The notes under the pieces are model-generated. The model had not been told where the DNA came from and made no database searches. It was given only the letters and a program-made list of their open reading frames with translations. DNA of 48,324 bases from Candidatus Omnitrophota bacterium (GTDB taxonomy: Bacteria > Omnitrophota > Gorgyraeia > Gorgyraeales > Gorgyraeaceae): NCBI GenBank assembly GCA_018819285.1, contig JAHJQM010000002.1, forward strand, positions 1-48,324, in the 5' to 3' direction. The position numbers and the translations under genes were made by a program. This document shows positions 41,323-48,324 of the stretch, piece by piece. The stretch's first letter is position 1. Each line of letters opens with the position of its first letter.

Positions 41323-42468
41323 TTACTTCGGTATAACGAAAATAAACCTGGAGCCTTTTCCGCTTTCACTCTCTACTCTTATGCGGCCTTTGTGCAGAAC
41401 TATAATATCTTTTGCTATTGGAAGACCCAATCCAGTCCCTTCTTTTTTTTCAGCAACTACCCTTACAAATTTATCAAAAATCTTGTCCACCTGATCCAAA
41501 GGTATGCCAGACCCTGTATCTTGTATCTCGACTTGCGCCTCTTTCTGCAGGTCAATTATTCTAACAACCACATTGCCTTTATCGGTAAATTTAATAGCAT
41601 TACCCATAAGATTTATAAAAACCTGCGTCAATTTATCCTTGTCAGCGTTCACAGTCACTGCCTTGTTAGGAAATTCCTTTATAAGGCCTATCTTTTTACT
41701 GCCAGCCAATACCTCAAATGTCTTTACAGCCTCGCCAGCCAGCGTAACTATATCCAGGCTTTCTTTGTTAAGCTCCATTTTGCCTGATTCTATCTTAGAA
41801 ATATCTAACAGGTCATTAACCAGTCTGGAAAGCCTGTTTATAACCCTGAAGATATCCCCCAATATATCTTTCTGCTGTGGCTGAACCTCTCCTGCAAAAC
41901 CTTTATCAATATTATCCAGATTGCCCCTTATTATGGTAAGGGGCGTTCTTAATTCATGCACTACATTTGCCACGAAATCTGATTTCATTTTGTCTAGTTC
42001 CATAAGCTTGGCATTTGTCTTTTCAAGTTCTTCTTTTTTCAGCGCAATCTCTTTCTGCAAATTTTCCCGTTCTAACTTTGCCCTGAATTCAGCTATTGTC
42101 TTTCTTATCATTAGCGGTATTGAATCTTCATACCCGTCTCTTTTTGGCAGATAATCAAATGCGCCTTCCTTTATAAGCGTAACTGCCACCTGTTCATCCC
42201 CCTGGCCTGTAATCATAACAATAGGCATTTCTATATTTTTAGCCTTTATCTCTCTTAATGTCTCAAGCCCGCTTTTCTTGGGAAGGTTATAGTCTAAAAG
42301 CATGATATCAAAAGAGTGCTTTTCCAAAGTCAAAAGACCATCTTCTCCTGATACAACATGAGTGATATCGTATTCAAACGCATCATCTCTCTGAAGCCTC
42401 TTTTTAGAAATAAGCGCGTCAGTCGGGTTATCCTCTACCATCAATACTCTTAATTTTTCTTTGGACAT
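41323..42468 (-). CDS. Response-regulator/histidine-kinase hybrid
   Basis: A 381-aa cytoplasmic protein with an N-terminal receiver (VLMVEDNPTDAL, phospho-acceptor Asp59 in MLLDYNLPK) and, after a coiled-coil linker (about 130-165), a HisKA domain with FVANVVHELRTPLTII (His near 172), N-box FINLMGNAIKFT, G1 IQDTGSGIP and G2 GTGLGLPIAKDI. Receiver-first kinases relay signals within phosphorelays. It lies between two secreted paralogs and the large sensor kinase, separated from the latter by a 304-bp hairpin element. Probable partner: that kinase. Confidence 0.92.
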   Translation of the reverse strand: MSKEKLRVLMVEDNPTDALISKKRLQRDDAFEYDITHVVSGEDGLLTLEKHSFDIMLLDYNLPKKSGLETLREIKAKNIEMPIVMITGQGDEQVAVTLIKEGAFDYLPKRDGYEDSIPLMIRKTIAEFRAKLERENLQKEIALKKEELEKTNAKLMELDKMKSDFVANVVHELRTPLTIIRGNLDNIDKGFAGEVQPQQKDILGDIFRVINRLSRLVNDLLDISKIESGKMELNKESLDIVTLAGEAVKTFEVLAGSKKIGLIKEFPNKAVTVNADKDKLTQVFINLMGNAIKFTDKGNVVVRIIDLQKEAQVEIQDTGSGIPLDQVDKIFDKFVRVVAEKKEGTGLGLPIAKDIIVLHKGRIRVESESGKGSRFIFVIPK

Positions 42469-42489
42469 AACAAATACCTAATATGCTTA

Positions 42490-42793
42490 TTGTTCAGACC
42501 AGTGGTTTAAGAGGCCTCTTTGACACGAGCGGGCACGGTGTCTGCTGAGCCAGACTGAGACCATTCGGCACGAAATAGTTTTGCCGTCCGCTACGGTTTA
42601 CAGCTCGTTTCTCTGCCGACTATCGTTTTGTCAACCGACCGAAACTCGCTGTAATTCCTTGCGGACATTTGCCAAAACTTTTCTAATGTGCCTCAAGTCT
42701 CAGTCTGGCTCAGCAGACGAGCGAGGGTCAAAGCGGAGCAAAATTTTCACGCTGGGAAAATTTTGCGTCCTCGAAAACCACTGGTCTGAACAA
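42490..42793. mobile_element. 304-bp long-hairpin, MITE-like element
   Basis: Perfect 19-bp terminal inverted repeats TTGTTCAGACCAGTGGTTT (42490-42508 and 42775-42793). Nested inside are a perfect 22-bp inverted pair starting GTCTGCTGAGCC (42540-42561/42697-42718), a 12-bp imperfect pair around ACAGCTCGTTTC (42600-42611/42641-42652), and an internal hairpin GCAAAATTTT...AAAATTTTGC in the right arm. No transposase is encoded. It fills the gap between two kinase genes and no clear target duplication is visible. Confidence 0.75.
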
Positions 42794-42804
42794 GATTAAA
42801 ATTA

Positions 42805-45477
42805 TCAACCGTTAGAAGTTTTTAGTAAAGTAAAATAAAAAGTGCTTCCTTTGCCAACCTCTGATTCCACCCAGATTTTTCCGCCATGGTTTTCCACAAT
42901 CTTCTTTACAATAGTCAGTCCTGCGCCTGTCCCTTCATATTCGCCCTTAGCGTGCAGCCTCTGGAATATTTGAAATATCTTATCATAATACTGCTTCTCT
43001 ATGCCTATGCCATTATCTTTCACATAAAATTCATATAAATCTTTTTTATCAGACCATCCTATTTCGATAATAGGCCTTATATCCTTTTTAGTGTATTTAA
43101 TAGCATTTGAAACAAGATTTGAAAAAACCTCTGAAATCCTTATCCTATCGCATGTAACCTTTGGAAAATCCGGTTTGACGCTAAGGTCCACTTTTCTTTC
43201 CTCAAGCGCATATACTAGATTCTTTTTAACATCTGAAAGCAGCTCATTAAGATCAATGTTTGGCTCTATATTTTTAATCCTGCCTATGCGCGATAGATTC
43301 AGAAGATCTTCTATGAGCCGCGTCATCCTGGTACTCGAATCAGATATTGTCTTAAGGTATTCTTTGCCTTCATTATCCAGCTTGCCCGAATAATCTTCTA
43401 TAAGAAGCTTGGCAAATGCCTTTACCCCCCTTAAAGGCTCTTTTAAATCATGGGATACTATATACGTAAAATCGTCCAACTCTTTATTTGTCTTTCCAAG
43501 CGCATCATTTGCCTCAGCCAATTGAGCAGTTCTCTCCGTAACTTTATTCTCCAGATTTGTATAAAGGCCTTTCAATTCTCCTGCCATACTGTTAAACCCT
43601 TCTGCTAACTCTTCTATCTCATCGCCTGTTTTTATATTAAGTCTATAATCAAGATTTCCGCGGCCTATTAATTCAGCTCCGTTATGCAGTTCCTGTATAG
43701 GGCTTGTTATAGACTTTGTAGTATAAAAAACAACAAATCCTGCTATAAAGGCAACAGCCGCCATTATAAGAAATATCAGGGTATTTATAGTGGCTATTCT
43801 ATTCCTGATATCTATTTTATTTTTCTCTATCTGTTTTAACTCATTATTAAGTTCCTTCTGTAAATTTGATTTTAATTCATCCTCCAATTTAATAAGATTC
43901 CATCCCCTTTCCTTTATAATCTTATCATGGCTGTTCATAACATTGAGCACTGAAGAATTGAATTTATCCAAACTTGATTCTATATCATTTATAAACTCAA
44001 TATCTTTATCCGATGTCGCTAAATTTCTATAAGCGTTGACATATTTTTTCATATTAAAATATAATTCTGAATAAATGTCCTTATATATCCTCTCCTGATT
44101 GGAAAGATAATTTACAACCAGCCTTTCTGCATCAGACACGCTAGAATTAAGCCTGGACAGGGTCCATCTTGCAGAAACAAGTTTACTAAAAACCTCTTTG
44201 GCCCCATTGGCTTCTCTTATCAAGGAATCATTTCTATTAGACAATTCTCCTATCTTTTTCTGCAAATCTGATTTCATTAGCTTTATATCTTTATAACCTT
44301 TTTCTCTGCTGTTAAATATGCCCATGTTGGAATTTATATTTTCTACTATTCCTTTATCCGCCTCCACAATTGCTTCTAAAAATTTATCCCTGGCCCTCAG
44401 CCTTGCATGCACTTCATAATCCTTAAGCTCTCTTTCAATAGCCTCTCTCAATGCATAATATGAATTTTTATACGCTTCATCTCCTGTAAGAATATATTTG
44501 CCGCTTAATCTCCAGGATTGAGCAACATCCTTTTCTATCTTGGAAATATTGTGGACAGCAGGGATATCCTCCGTAAGGGTATTGCCTATCCCAAGATTGG
44601 AAGAAATCCTGGCCTTTCTCAAGCTGATTGTTTTATCCAGGGTATTCATGATCTCTTTTTCTTTTGTAAATAGACCTTCCATCTGAGCCATTGCGTCCTT
44701 CTTAAATTCCACAATAGATTTTGCCTTAGACCTTATGTCTCCTGATAAATCTAGAAGTTCTGAGGCTATAGAGCGTTCCTTTTCAGAAAGCGAATATCCG
44801 TGATAATTCTTATAATCCTTTATATACTTATCGAGATCCGAGAATTCGTCCATAAAAAATGCGGGACCTTCCATTTTGTCGCTAAGCACGTACTGCATAA
44901 GGCTATCCAGAATACCTGAGATCTTTGATTTTGCGTCTATAATAAGCTGAGACGCAGGAATATACTGGGCGTTTACAAGGAGCAGGTCTTTTTCTGAAAG
45001 CATTTTATTCTCTTCAAAATCAAAAAGTTTATAAAGATCGCTCTTATATTTTGTTTCAAGCTTTGCCACATCTTTAATCAAGCTCTTTAATTTCAAGGTA
45101 TTCTTAAATACTGCCTCGGAAATATTATTTATATCCTCTGCCAGTTCTTTTATCTTTTCAAAAAGCGCTTTTTCTTCATCCAGGACAATATAATTCTTAA
45201 GGGCTGCTATATTATCCTGCATATCTTTATATGAACGCTCGTAATTTATCTTGAAATTTTCATTCGTGGTTATGAGGAAGTTATTTAATTCCGAGAGGCT
45301 GGCTTCCATTGAAATGGCTATCTGGTATGTTATTCTAGAGGCAGGGAGTTCTTTTGAAAAAACCTGATCCAGCCCCTTATATATATGCCTGAGGCTGTAA
45401 ATAGAAAGCGCTCCTAAAAGTATTACAAGAAGGAACGTTATAAAAAAACTCAGGCCTATCTTTCTACTGATGCGCAT
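42805..45477 (-). CDS. Large membrane sensor histidine kinase
   Basis: An 890-aa kinase. Membrane helices at about 8-29 and 568-590 enclose a periplasmic helical sensor of about 540 residues rich in coiled-coil heptads (four-helix-bundle-like MCP sensor). A HAMP domain (about 592-645), HisKA with FTYIVSHDLKEPLRGVKAF (His near 676), N-box FSNLVSNAIKYT, G1 YVKDNGIGI and G2 GTGAGLTIVKKI follow. The unusual size lies in the sensor part, which may contain two stacked bundles. Promoter TTGAAC-N17-TACAAT ends 6 nt before the ATG; no Shine-Dalgarno. Confidence 0.9.
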   Translation of the reverse strand: MRISRKIGLSFFITFLLVILLGALSIYSLRHIYKGLDQVFSKELPASRITYQIAISMEASLSELNNFLITTNENFKINYERSYKDMQDNIAALKNYIVLDEEKALFEKIKELAEDINNISEAVFKNTLKLKSLIKDVAKLETKYKSDLYKLFDFEENKMLSEKDLLLVNAQYIPASQLIIDAKSKISGILDSLMQYVLSDKMEGPAFFMDEFSDLDKYIKDYKNYHGYSLSEKERSIASELLDLSGDIRSKAKSIVEFKKDAMAQMEGLFTKEKEIMNTLDKTISLRKARISSNLGIGNTLTEDIPAVHNISKIEKDVAQSWRLSGKYILTGDEAYKNSYYALREAIERELKDYEVHARLRARDKFLEAIVEADKGIVENINSNMGIFNSREKGYKDIKLMKSDLQKKIGELSNRNDSLIREANGAKEVFSKLVSARWTLSRLNSSVSDAERLVVNYLSNQERIYKDIYSELYFNMKKYVNAYRNLATSDKDIEFINDIESSLDKFNSSVLNVMNSHDKIIKERGWNLIKLEDELKSNLQKELNNELKQIEKNKIDIRNRIATINTLIFLIMAAVAFIAGFVVFYTTKSITSPIQELHNGAELIGRGNLDYRLNIKTGDEIEELAEGFNSMAGELKGLYTNLENKVTERTAQLAEANDALGKTNKELDDFTYIVSHDLKEPLRGVKAFAKLLIEDYSGKLDNEGKEYLKTISDSSTRMTRLIEDLLNLSRIGRIKNIEPNIDLNELLSDVKKNLVYALEERKVDLSVKPDFPKVTCDRIRISEVFSNLVSNAIKYTKKDIRPIIEIGWSDKKDLYEFYVKDNGIGIEKQYYDKIFQIFQRLHAKGEYEGTGAGLTIVKKIVENHGGKIWVESEVGKGSTFYFTLLKTSNG

Positions 45478-45483
45478 GTATAG

Positions 45484-45512
45484 ATTGTATCATATGCGAT
45501 ATTCGAGTTCAA
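45484..45512 (-). promoter_or_regulatory. Promoter directly upstream of the sensor-kinase ATG
   Basis: TTGAAC (45512-45507), 17-nt spacer, TACAAT (45489-45484), then 6 nt to the ATG at 45477. Leaderless geometry, as at leuS and the PilZ gene. Confidence 0.55.
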
Positions 45513-45537
45513 TTAGAAAACTGACATTGTCTATTTT

Positions 45538-46692
45538 CTAGTTATTTGGGTGCTGAAGGAGATATTGAGCTAGAACTTCGGAAACCTTTCGGCTGCCGCT
45601 TTCATTAAAATGGCAGTCGTCATGGAACACCGTGGTGTCTTTAGGAAGCATAAGGGCAAGGTCGATACATTCAACCTGCCTATCCTTGCATACCTTTAAT
45701 AAGGTCGCATTATACATATCCATACCTTTACTAAGCGCAGTTATTGAATAATACTCTTTTCCTTTTTCTTCCTGAAAATTTCCAATGCCTCCCAGCCACA
45801 GAAGATCTTGCAGTTCTTTAGACAAGCCTGCCTTCCAAAGAGTAGGCTGGGTTATAAATATTAAACGGATGTCTCTTTCTGTGCCTAAATCAATCAGGAC
45901 GTTAATATTTTTGGCGTATTCTTCCAGCGCCATGGACATATCCGGCAGCGTATCTTTAATAGCCGAGGCGCTTTTTCTATTTTCTTTCCAATTAACATAT
46001 TGCCTGACATATACATCCTGATGTTGCTCTCCTGAAAAAATAAGATATCTGATTTTCTTGCAAACTTTCCATATAGCCATATTTTTATAGAACGGTAAAT
46101 TATTTTTATGCCATAACGGGATTACGCTAAAAGCTGACATTAACAATTCTTGTTCTGTTTCGTTTCGTTTTATATATCCCATATCCCTTGAGAGGGCTAT
46201 AGTTAAATCGTTTATGCCTATAAAAATTATAACGGTATCAATATCTGGAAATTGCGGCAATAAATATTTCATCTGCAAAATATTATGTCTTGTAGTATTT
46301 CCACTTTTACCAGCGTTGCCTACCCAAACCTTACCATTGGTAACCTGCGTTAATCTTTTCTGTAAAAGAAATTGCCATGTTTCGTTCTGATCCAATAAAG
46401 GGCATTCCGTAGTGCTTCCTCCGATAGTTAATATTTTATACGCTGGGCCTATTGGAATTTCTTCGCCTCTTATACCTTTTGAATTCACAATAAACCTGGA
46501 TTCGCCATATATGCCGGGAGTAATTTCAGAAATCGGATTTAATACAAAATGAAAATGAGGAGGCCATATGAAATAGCCGCCTGTATTGAATGGTAAAAAA
46601 CGCAGTCCTATTTCGCATAAAAGTAACGCTAATAAGATACTGAAAAATGCTAATATTATATTAGATGTGCGTTGCCGGTTCTTCATATCCAT
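45538..46692 (-). CDS. Membrane-anchored SGNH/GDSL-type hydrolase
   Basis: A protein of about 384 aa from the ATG at 46692 (46686 is an alternative), which overlaps the end of the upstream gene. An N-terminal membrane helix (about 9-30) anchors a periplasmic SGNH fold: block I LTIGGSTTECP, Gly block GKSGNTT, block III FIGINDL and the C-terminal catalytic DDCHFNESG (Asp-x-x-His). Members deacylate or acylate-transfer on lipids, polysaccharides or esters. Context with a secreted duplicated-domain protein suggests an envelope or exopolysaccharide role. Substrate unknown. Confidence 0.85.
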   Translation of the reverse strand: MDMKNRQRTSNIILAFFSILLALLLCEIGLRFLPFNTGGYFIWPPHFHFVLNPISEITPGIYGESRFIVNSKGIRGEEIPIGPAYKILTIGGSTTECPLLDQNETWQFLLQKRLTQVTNGKVWVGNAGKSGNTTRHNILQMKYLLPQFPDIDTVIIFIGINDLTIALSRDMGYIKRNETEQELLMSAFSVIPLWHKNNLPFYKNMAIWKVCKKIRYLIFSGEQHQDVYVRQYVNWKENRKSASAIKDTLPDMSMALEEYAKNINVLIDLGTERDIRLIFITQPTLWKAGLSKELQDLLWLGGIGNFQEEKGKEYYSITALSKGMDMYNATLLKVCKDRQVECIDLALMLPKDTTVFHDDCHFNESGSRKVSEVLAQYLLQHPNN

Positions 46693-48103
46693 CTGTAGGC
46701 GGAGGGAAATCCGGTGGTCCAGGAGGAGGCTCATACGCCTCAGCAACAGGGGCTAACTTTCCAAGCACACACATTATATCATCTTCTGTAAGCAATGCCA
46801 AGGGAGAATATAGCCTGTAACTTACTTTGATAGGAGAGTTTTGAGCAGGAATTTTACCTTGTTTATCATCTCCAAAATAGATGCTCGCATAATTACCTGA
46901 ATCCAGTTTAACTAAACAGTCTTTGCTCATAGAAAAGCTTTCAATGAAGCTATTCTTCTTATTCCATTCTTCATCCTTTGCGCCTTCATTGACGTAAATG
47001 TGTAGGTCATATATGGAGAATCCGGCATTATTAAGTTCAAAACGCTGGTTCTTTTTCCCGCTACTATTCCCTATTATCTCAATAACAGGATAATTATATA
47101 AGACTCTTGCAAGCTCTTCTCTTGTGATTGAATCCGATGGTTTCGAGCCTGTAAATATATTTATTCCATTCTTAGACAATAGCTCTGTCTCCACTAAATA
47201 TAATTTTTCAGGAACTAGATTAGCGTAATTAGGCGGCAATTTTTTTTGAAGTCGCATAGACCTGATCAAAAGATCTGCAAAATTCTCCTTGGTAAGCGGC
47301 TTAGCAGGATTATATCTATCCTTTAAGGATTTTGCAATAGCTGGATTTGACAAAAGCATTGCTATCTCGCATTTTGTCACCGTATCATCCTGGCGGCCTA
47401 GAATTTTATATTCGGCTTTCAGTTTTGAACCTACGCTAGGTATCTTACCTTTCTGGTTATCGCCAAAAACTATCCTGGCATTATTGCAATCGTCTATCTT
47501 TGCCACATAATATTTCTCTTGGCCCAGGCTCTGCTGGCTAAAGTTCTCTTTTCTCTGCCATAATTCAAACCCTTTGCCTTCGTCAACATAAAGTACCGGG
47601 TCATACACCACTAATTTTTCATTATTTAAATTAAAAGTTTGATTAGACAAGCCTGTTGAAAGGCCTAGGTCATCTTCTATGCTCACTGACTTCAATATAG
47701 CTATTAATTCGTCTCTGGTAAATGGGTCTTTAGGATTAGCCCCTATAAACATATCGATACCTTTTCCTGCCAATAGCCTAGATTCCAACTCGTAACGCTG
47801 TTCATCGGAAAGCTGGCTTATAGCCCCAGGCAATTCTCTATCAATCCTCAAAGCTTGAGAAAAGATGTCTAAAAAAGTTGATTTGGTTACGTTTTCATAC
47901 ATGCTAGGCCCGCCTGCCCTGCAATCCCTGGCAGCCTCTTCTAATGCATTATTAACAGGCTCGCATGGCTTTCTTTCAAGACATATAACACCTTCACTAG
48001 CCCTGCAATTGGTTTTACATACGCCGACAGGAGCTTTCCATGCATAAGCTTTGCCTGTTATGCAGATAATAAAAAATAAAATTAATAAATATCTTTTTTT
48101 CAT
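46661..48103 (-). CDS. Secreted protein with two SLH-like/beta repeat units
   Basis: A 480-aa exported protein: signal peptide (about 1-21), then two homologous units (about 75-240 and 255-425). Each has a helical SLH-like part (LLAGKGIDMFIGANPKDPFTRDE / LLSKNGINIFTGSKPSDSIT) and a beta part (YDPVLYVDEGKGFE / YDLHIYVNEGAKDEE; IVFGDNQKGKIP / IYFGDDKQGKIP). It ends in a Pro-rich tail. The second unit is followed by LLTEDDIMCVLGKL. Role inferred as an envelope or surface protein. Strong promoter and ribosome binding site (AGGAGG). Confidence 0.8.
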   Translation of the reverse strand: MKKRYLLILFFIICITGKAYAWKAPVGVCKTNCRASEGVICLERKPCEPVNNALEEAARDCRAGGPSMYENVTKSTFLDIFSQALRIDRELPGAISQLSDEQRYELESRLLAGKGIDMFIGANPKDPFTRDELIAILKSVSIEDDLGLSTGLSNQTFNLNNEKLVVYDPVLYVDEGKGFELWQRKENFSQQSLGQEKYYVAKIDDCNNARIVFGDNQKGKIPSVGSKLKAEYKILGRQDDTVTKCEIAMLLSNPAIAKSLKDRYNPAKPLTKENFADLLIRSMRLQKKLPPNYANLVPEKLYLVETELLSKNGINIFTGSKPSDSITREELARVLYNYPVIEIIGNSSGKKNQRFELNNAGFSIYDLHIYVNEGAKDEEWNKKNSFIESFSMSKDCLVKLDSGNYASIYFGDDKQGKIPAQNSPIKVSYRLYSPLALLTEDDIMCVLGKLAPVAEAYEPPPGPPDFPPPTDGYEEPATHI

Positions 48104-48142
48104 AACATCCTCCTAATTTAAAACTTTTATAATACTTATATA

Positions 48143-48171
48143 ATTATACCAAATTAACCCTTTACTTGCAA
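48143..48171 (-). promoter_or_regulatory. Strong promoter for the duplicated-domain secreted protein
   Basis: TTGCAA (48171-48166), 17-nt spacer, TATAAT (48148-48143). About 40 nt upstream of the ATG at 48103, with AGGAGG in the leader. Confidence 0.8.
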
Positions 48172-48226
48172 GCTTTTTTTCATTAATCTTTTAAGTGGTG
48201 AATTGTAACTCATATTGCGAAAATTT

Positions 48227-48324
48227 TCAATTCAAAACCCCTGACCTGTTATTTGTAATATTTAAAACCAACTCGTTTGGTGTCTTGTAACCCAGTATCT
48301 TACGAGGATAGTCATTCATCCAGC
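48227..48324 (-). CDS. C-terminus of an IS30-family transposase (continues beyond right edge)
   Basis: Reading from the window edge, the frame gives WMNDYPRKILGYKTPNEL and then a 15-residue end before TGA. The Y/RPRKxLGYKTPxE pattern is the typical C-terminal motif of IS30-family transposases. Only this tail is visible. Non-coding sequence at about 48195-48226 probably contains the IS end next to the promoter at 48143. Confidence 0.75.
   Translation of the reverse strand, partial: WMNDYPRKILGYKTPNELVLNITNNRSGVLN

Noticed and set aside
42581-42799. 72-codon plus-strand frame inside the hairpin element
   Set aside because: Composition follows the palindrome; no start signal or protein-like pattern.
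1-48324. CRISPR array, rRNA genes, prophage or defence system
   Set aside because: No regularly spaced direct repeats, no rRNA sequences, and no phage structural or defence genes are seen.

Overview
The window is an AT-rich, gene-dense bacterial stretch. Almost every gene lies on the minus strand; the clear exceptions are a YifB/ComM-type ATPase gene and a tRNA-Ala. Outer-membrane beta-barrel precursors ending in Phe, lipoproteins and periplasmic proteins point to a diderm (Gram-negative) cell. A group 4 NiFe hydrogenase, HypCDEF-type maturation genes and many [4Fe-4S] proteins point to an anaerobe. The combination resembles Candidatus Omnitrophota or a neighbouring candidate phylum. That placement is inference from gene content, not a phylogeny.

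Layout, left to right. 1-112: 5' end of a probable insertion-sequence gene running off the left edge. 113-1834: tandem paralogous outer-membrane proteins. 2053-3582: yifB/comM. 3639-9125: a 56-aa membrane protein, typA/bipA, a thermonuclease, a PilZ-domain membrane protein and a bifunctional-nuclease-family protein. 9161-21501: a long leftward operon for an ion-translocating hydrogenase. It holds HydB/HydG-like NAD(P)H and Fe-S subunits, a ferredoxin, NuoH-, NuoC- and NuoI-like subunits, the NiFe small and large subunits, two antiporter-type proton channels, Mrp subunits B, C, E, F and G, and a maturation protease. 21636-22794: NIL-ferredoxin and UPF0280, a pair linked to anaerobic homocysteine synthesis. 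22850-26292: hypE, hypD, hypC and a half-length hypF. 26344-28908: a MetE/UROD-superfamily protein and a short ComEC. 28924-33891: envelope proteins, a DUF1570-type peptidase, leuS and a Cys-rich microprotein. 34023-40381: tRNA-Ala, a homing-endonuclease-like gene, a membrane protein, an MFS exporter, a UvrD-type helicase, a structured RNA/terminator region and pfkA with an upstream overlapping leader peptide. 40393-48103: two secreted paralogs, a response-regulator/kinase hybrid, a 304-bp hairpin element, a large membrane histidine kinase, an SGNH hydrolase and a duplicated-domain secreted protein. 48227-48324: C-terminus of an IS30-type transposase running off the right edge.

How the genes work together. 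The hydrogenase operon encodes what looks like one membrane complex. Electrons from NAD(P)H and/or ferredoxin would reduce protons to H2, or the reverse, coupled to Na+/H+ movement. HypC/D/E/F and the protease build its Ni-Fe site. Between complex and hyp genes sits a likely sulfur/methionine module. Both edges coincide with insertion sequences, as expected if an assembly breaks at repeats.

The most unusual features are small palindromes: one set sits on or against stop codons in the operon region, and another lies in-frame inside comEC, hypF and leuS. Other points worth checking are a hypF missing its N-terminal half, a long MITE-like hairpin, a pfkA leader peptide, and a set of promoters placed so close to ATG that the mRNAs should be leaderless.
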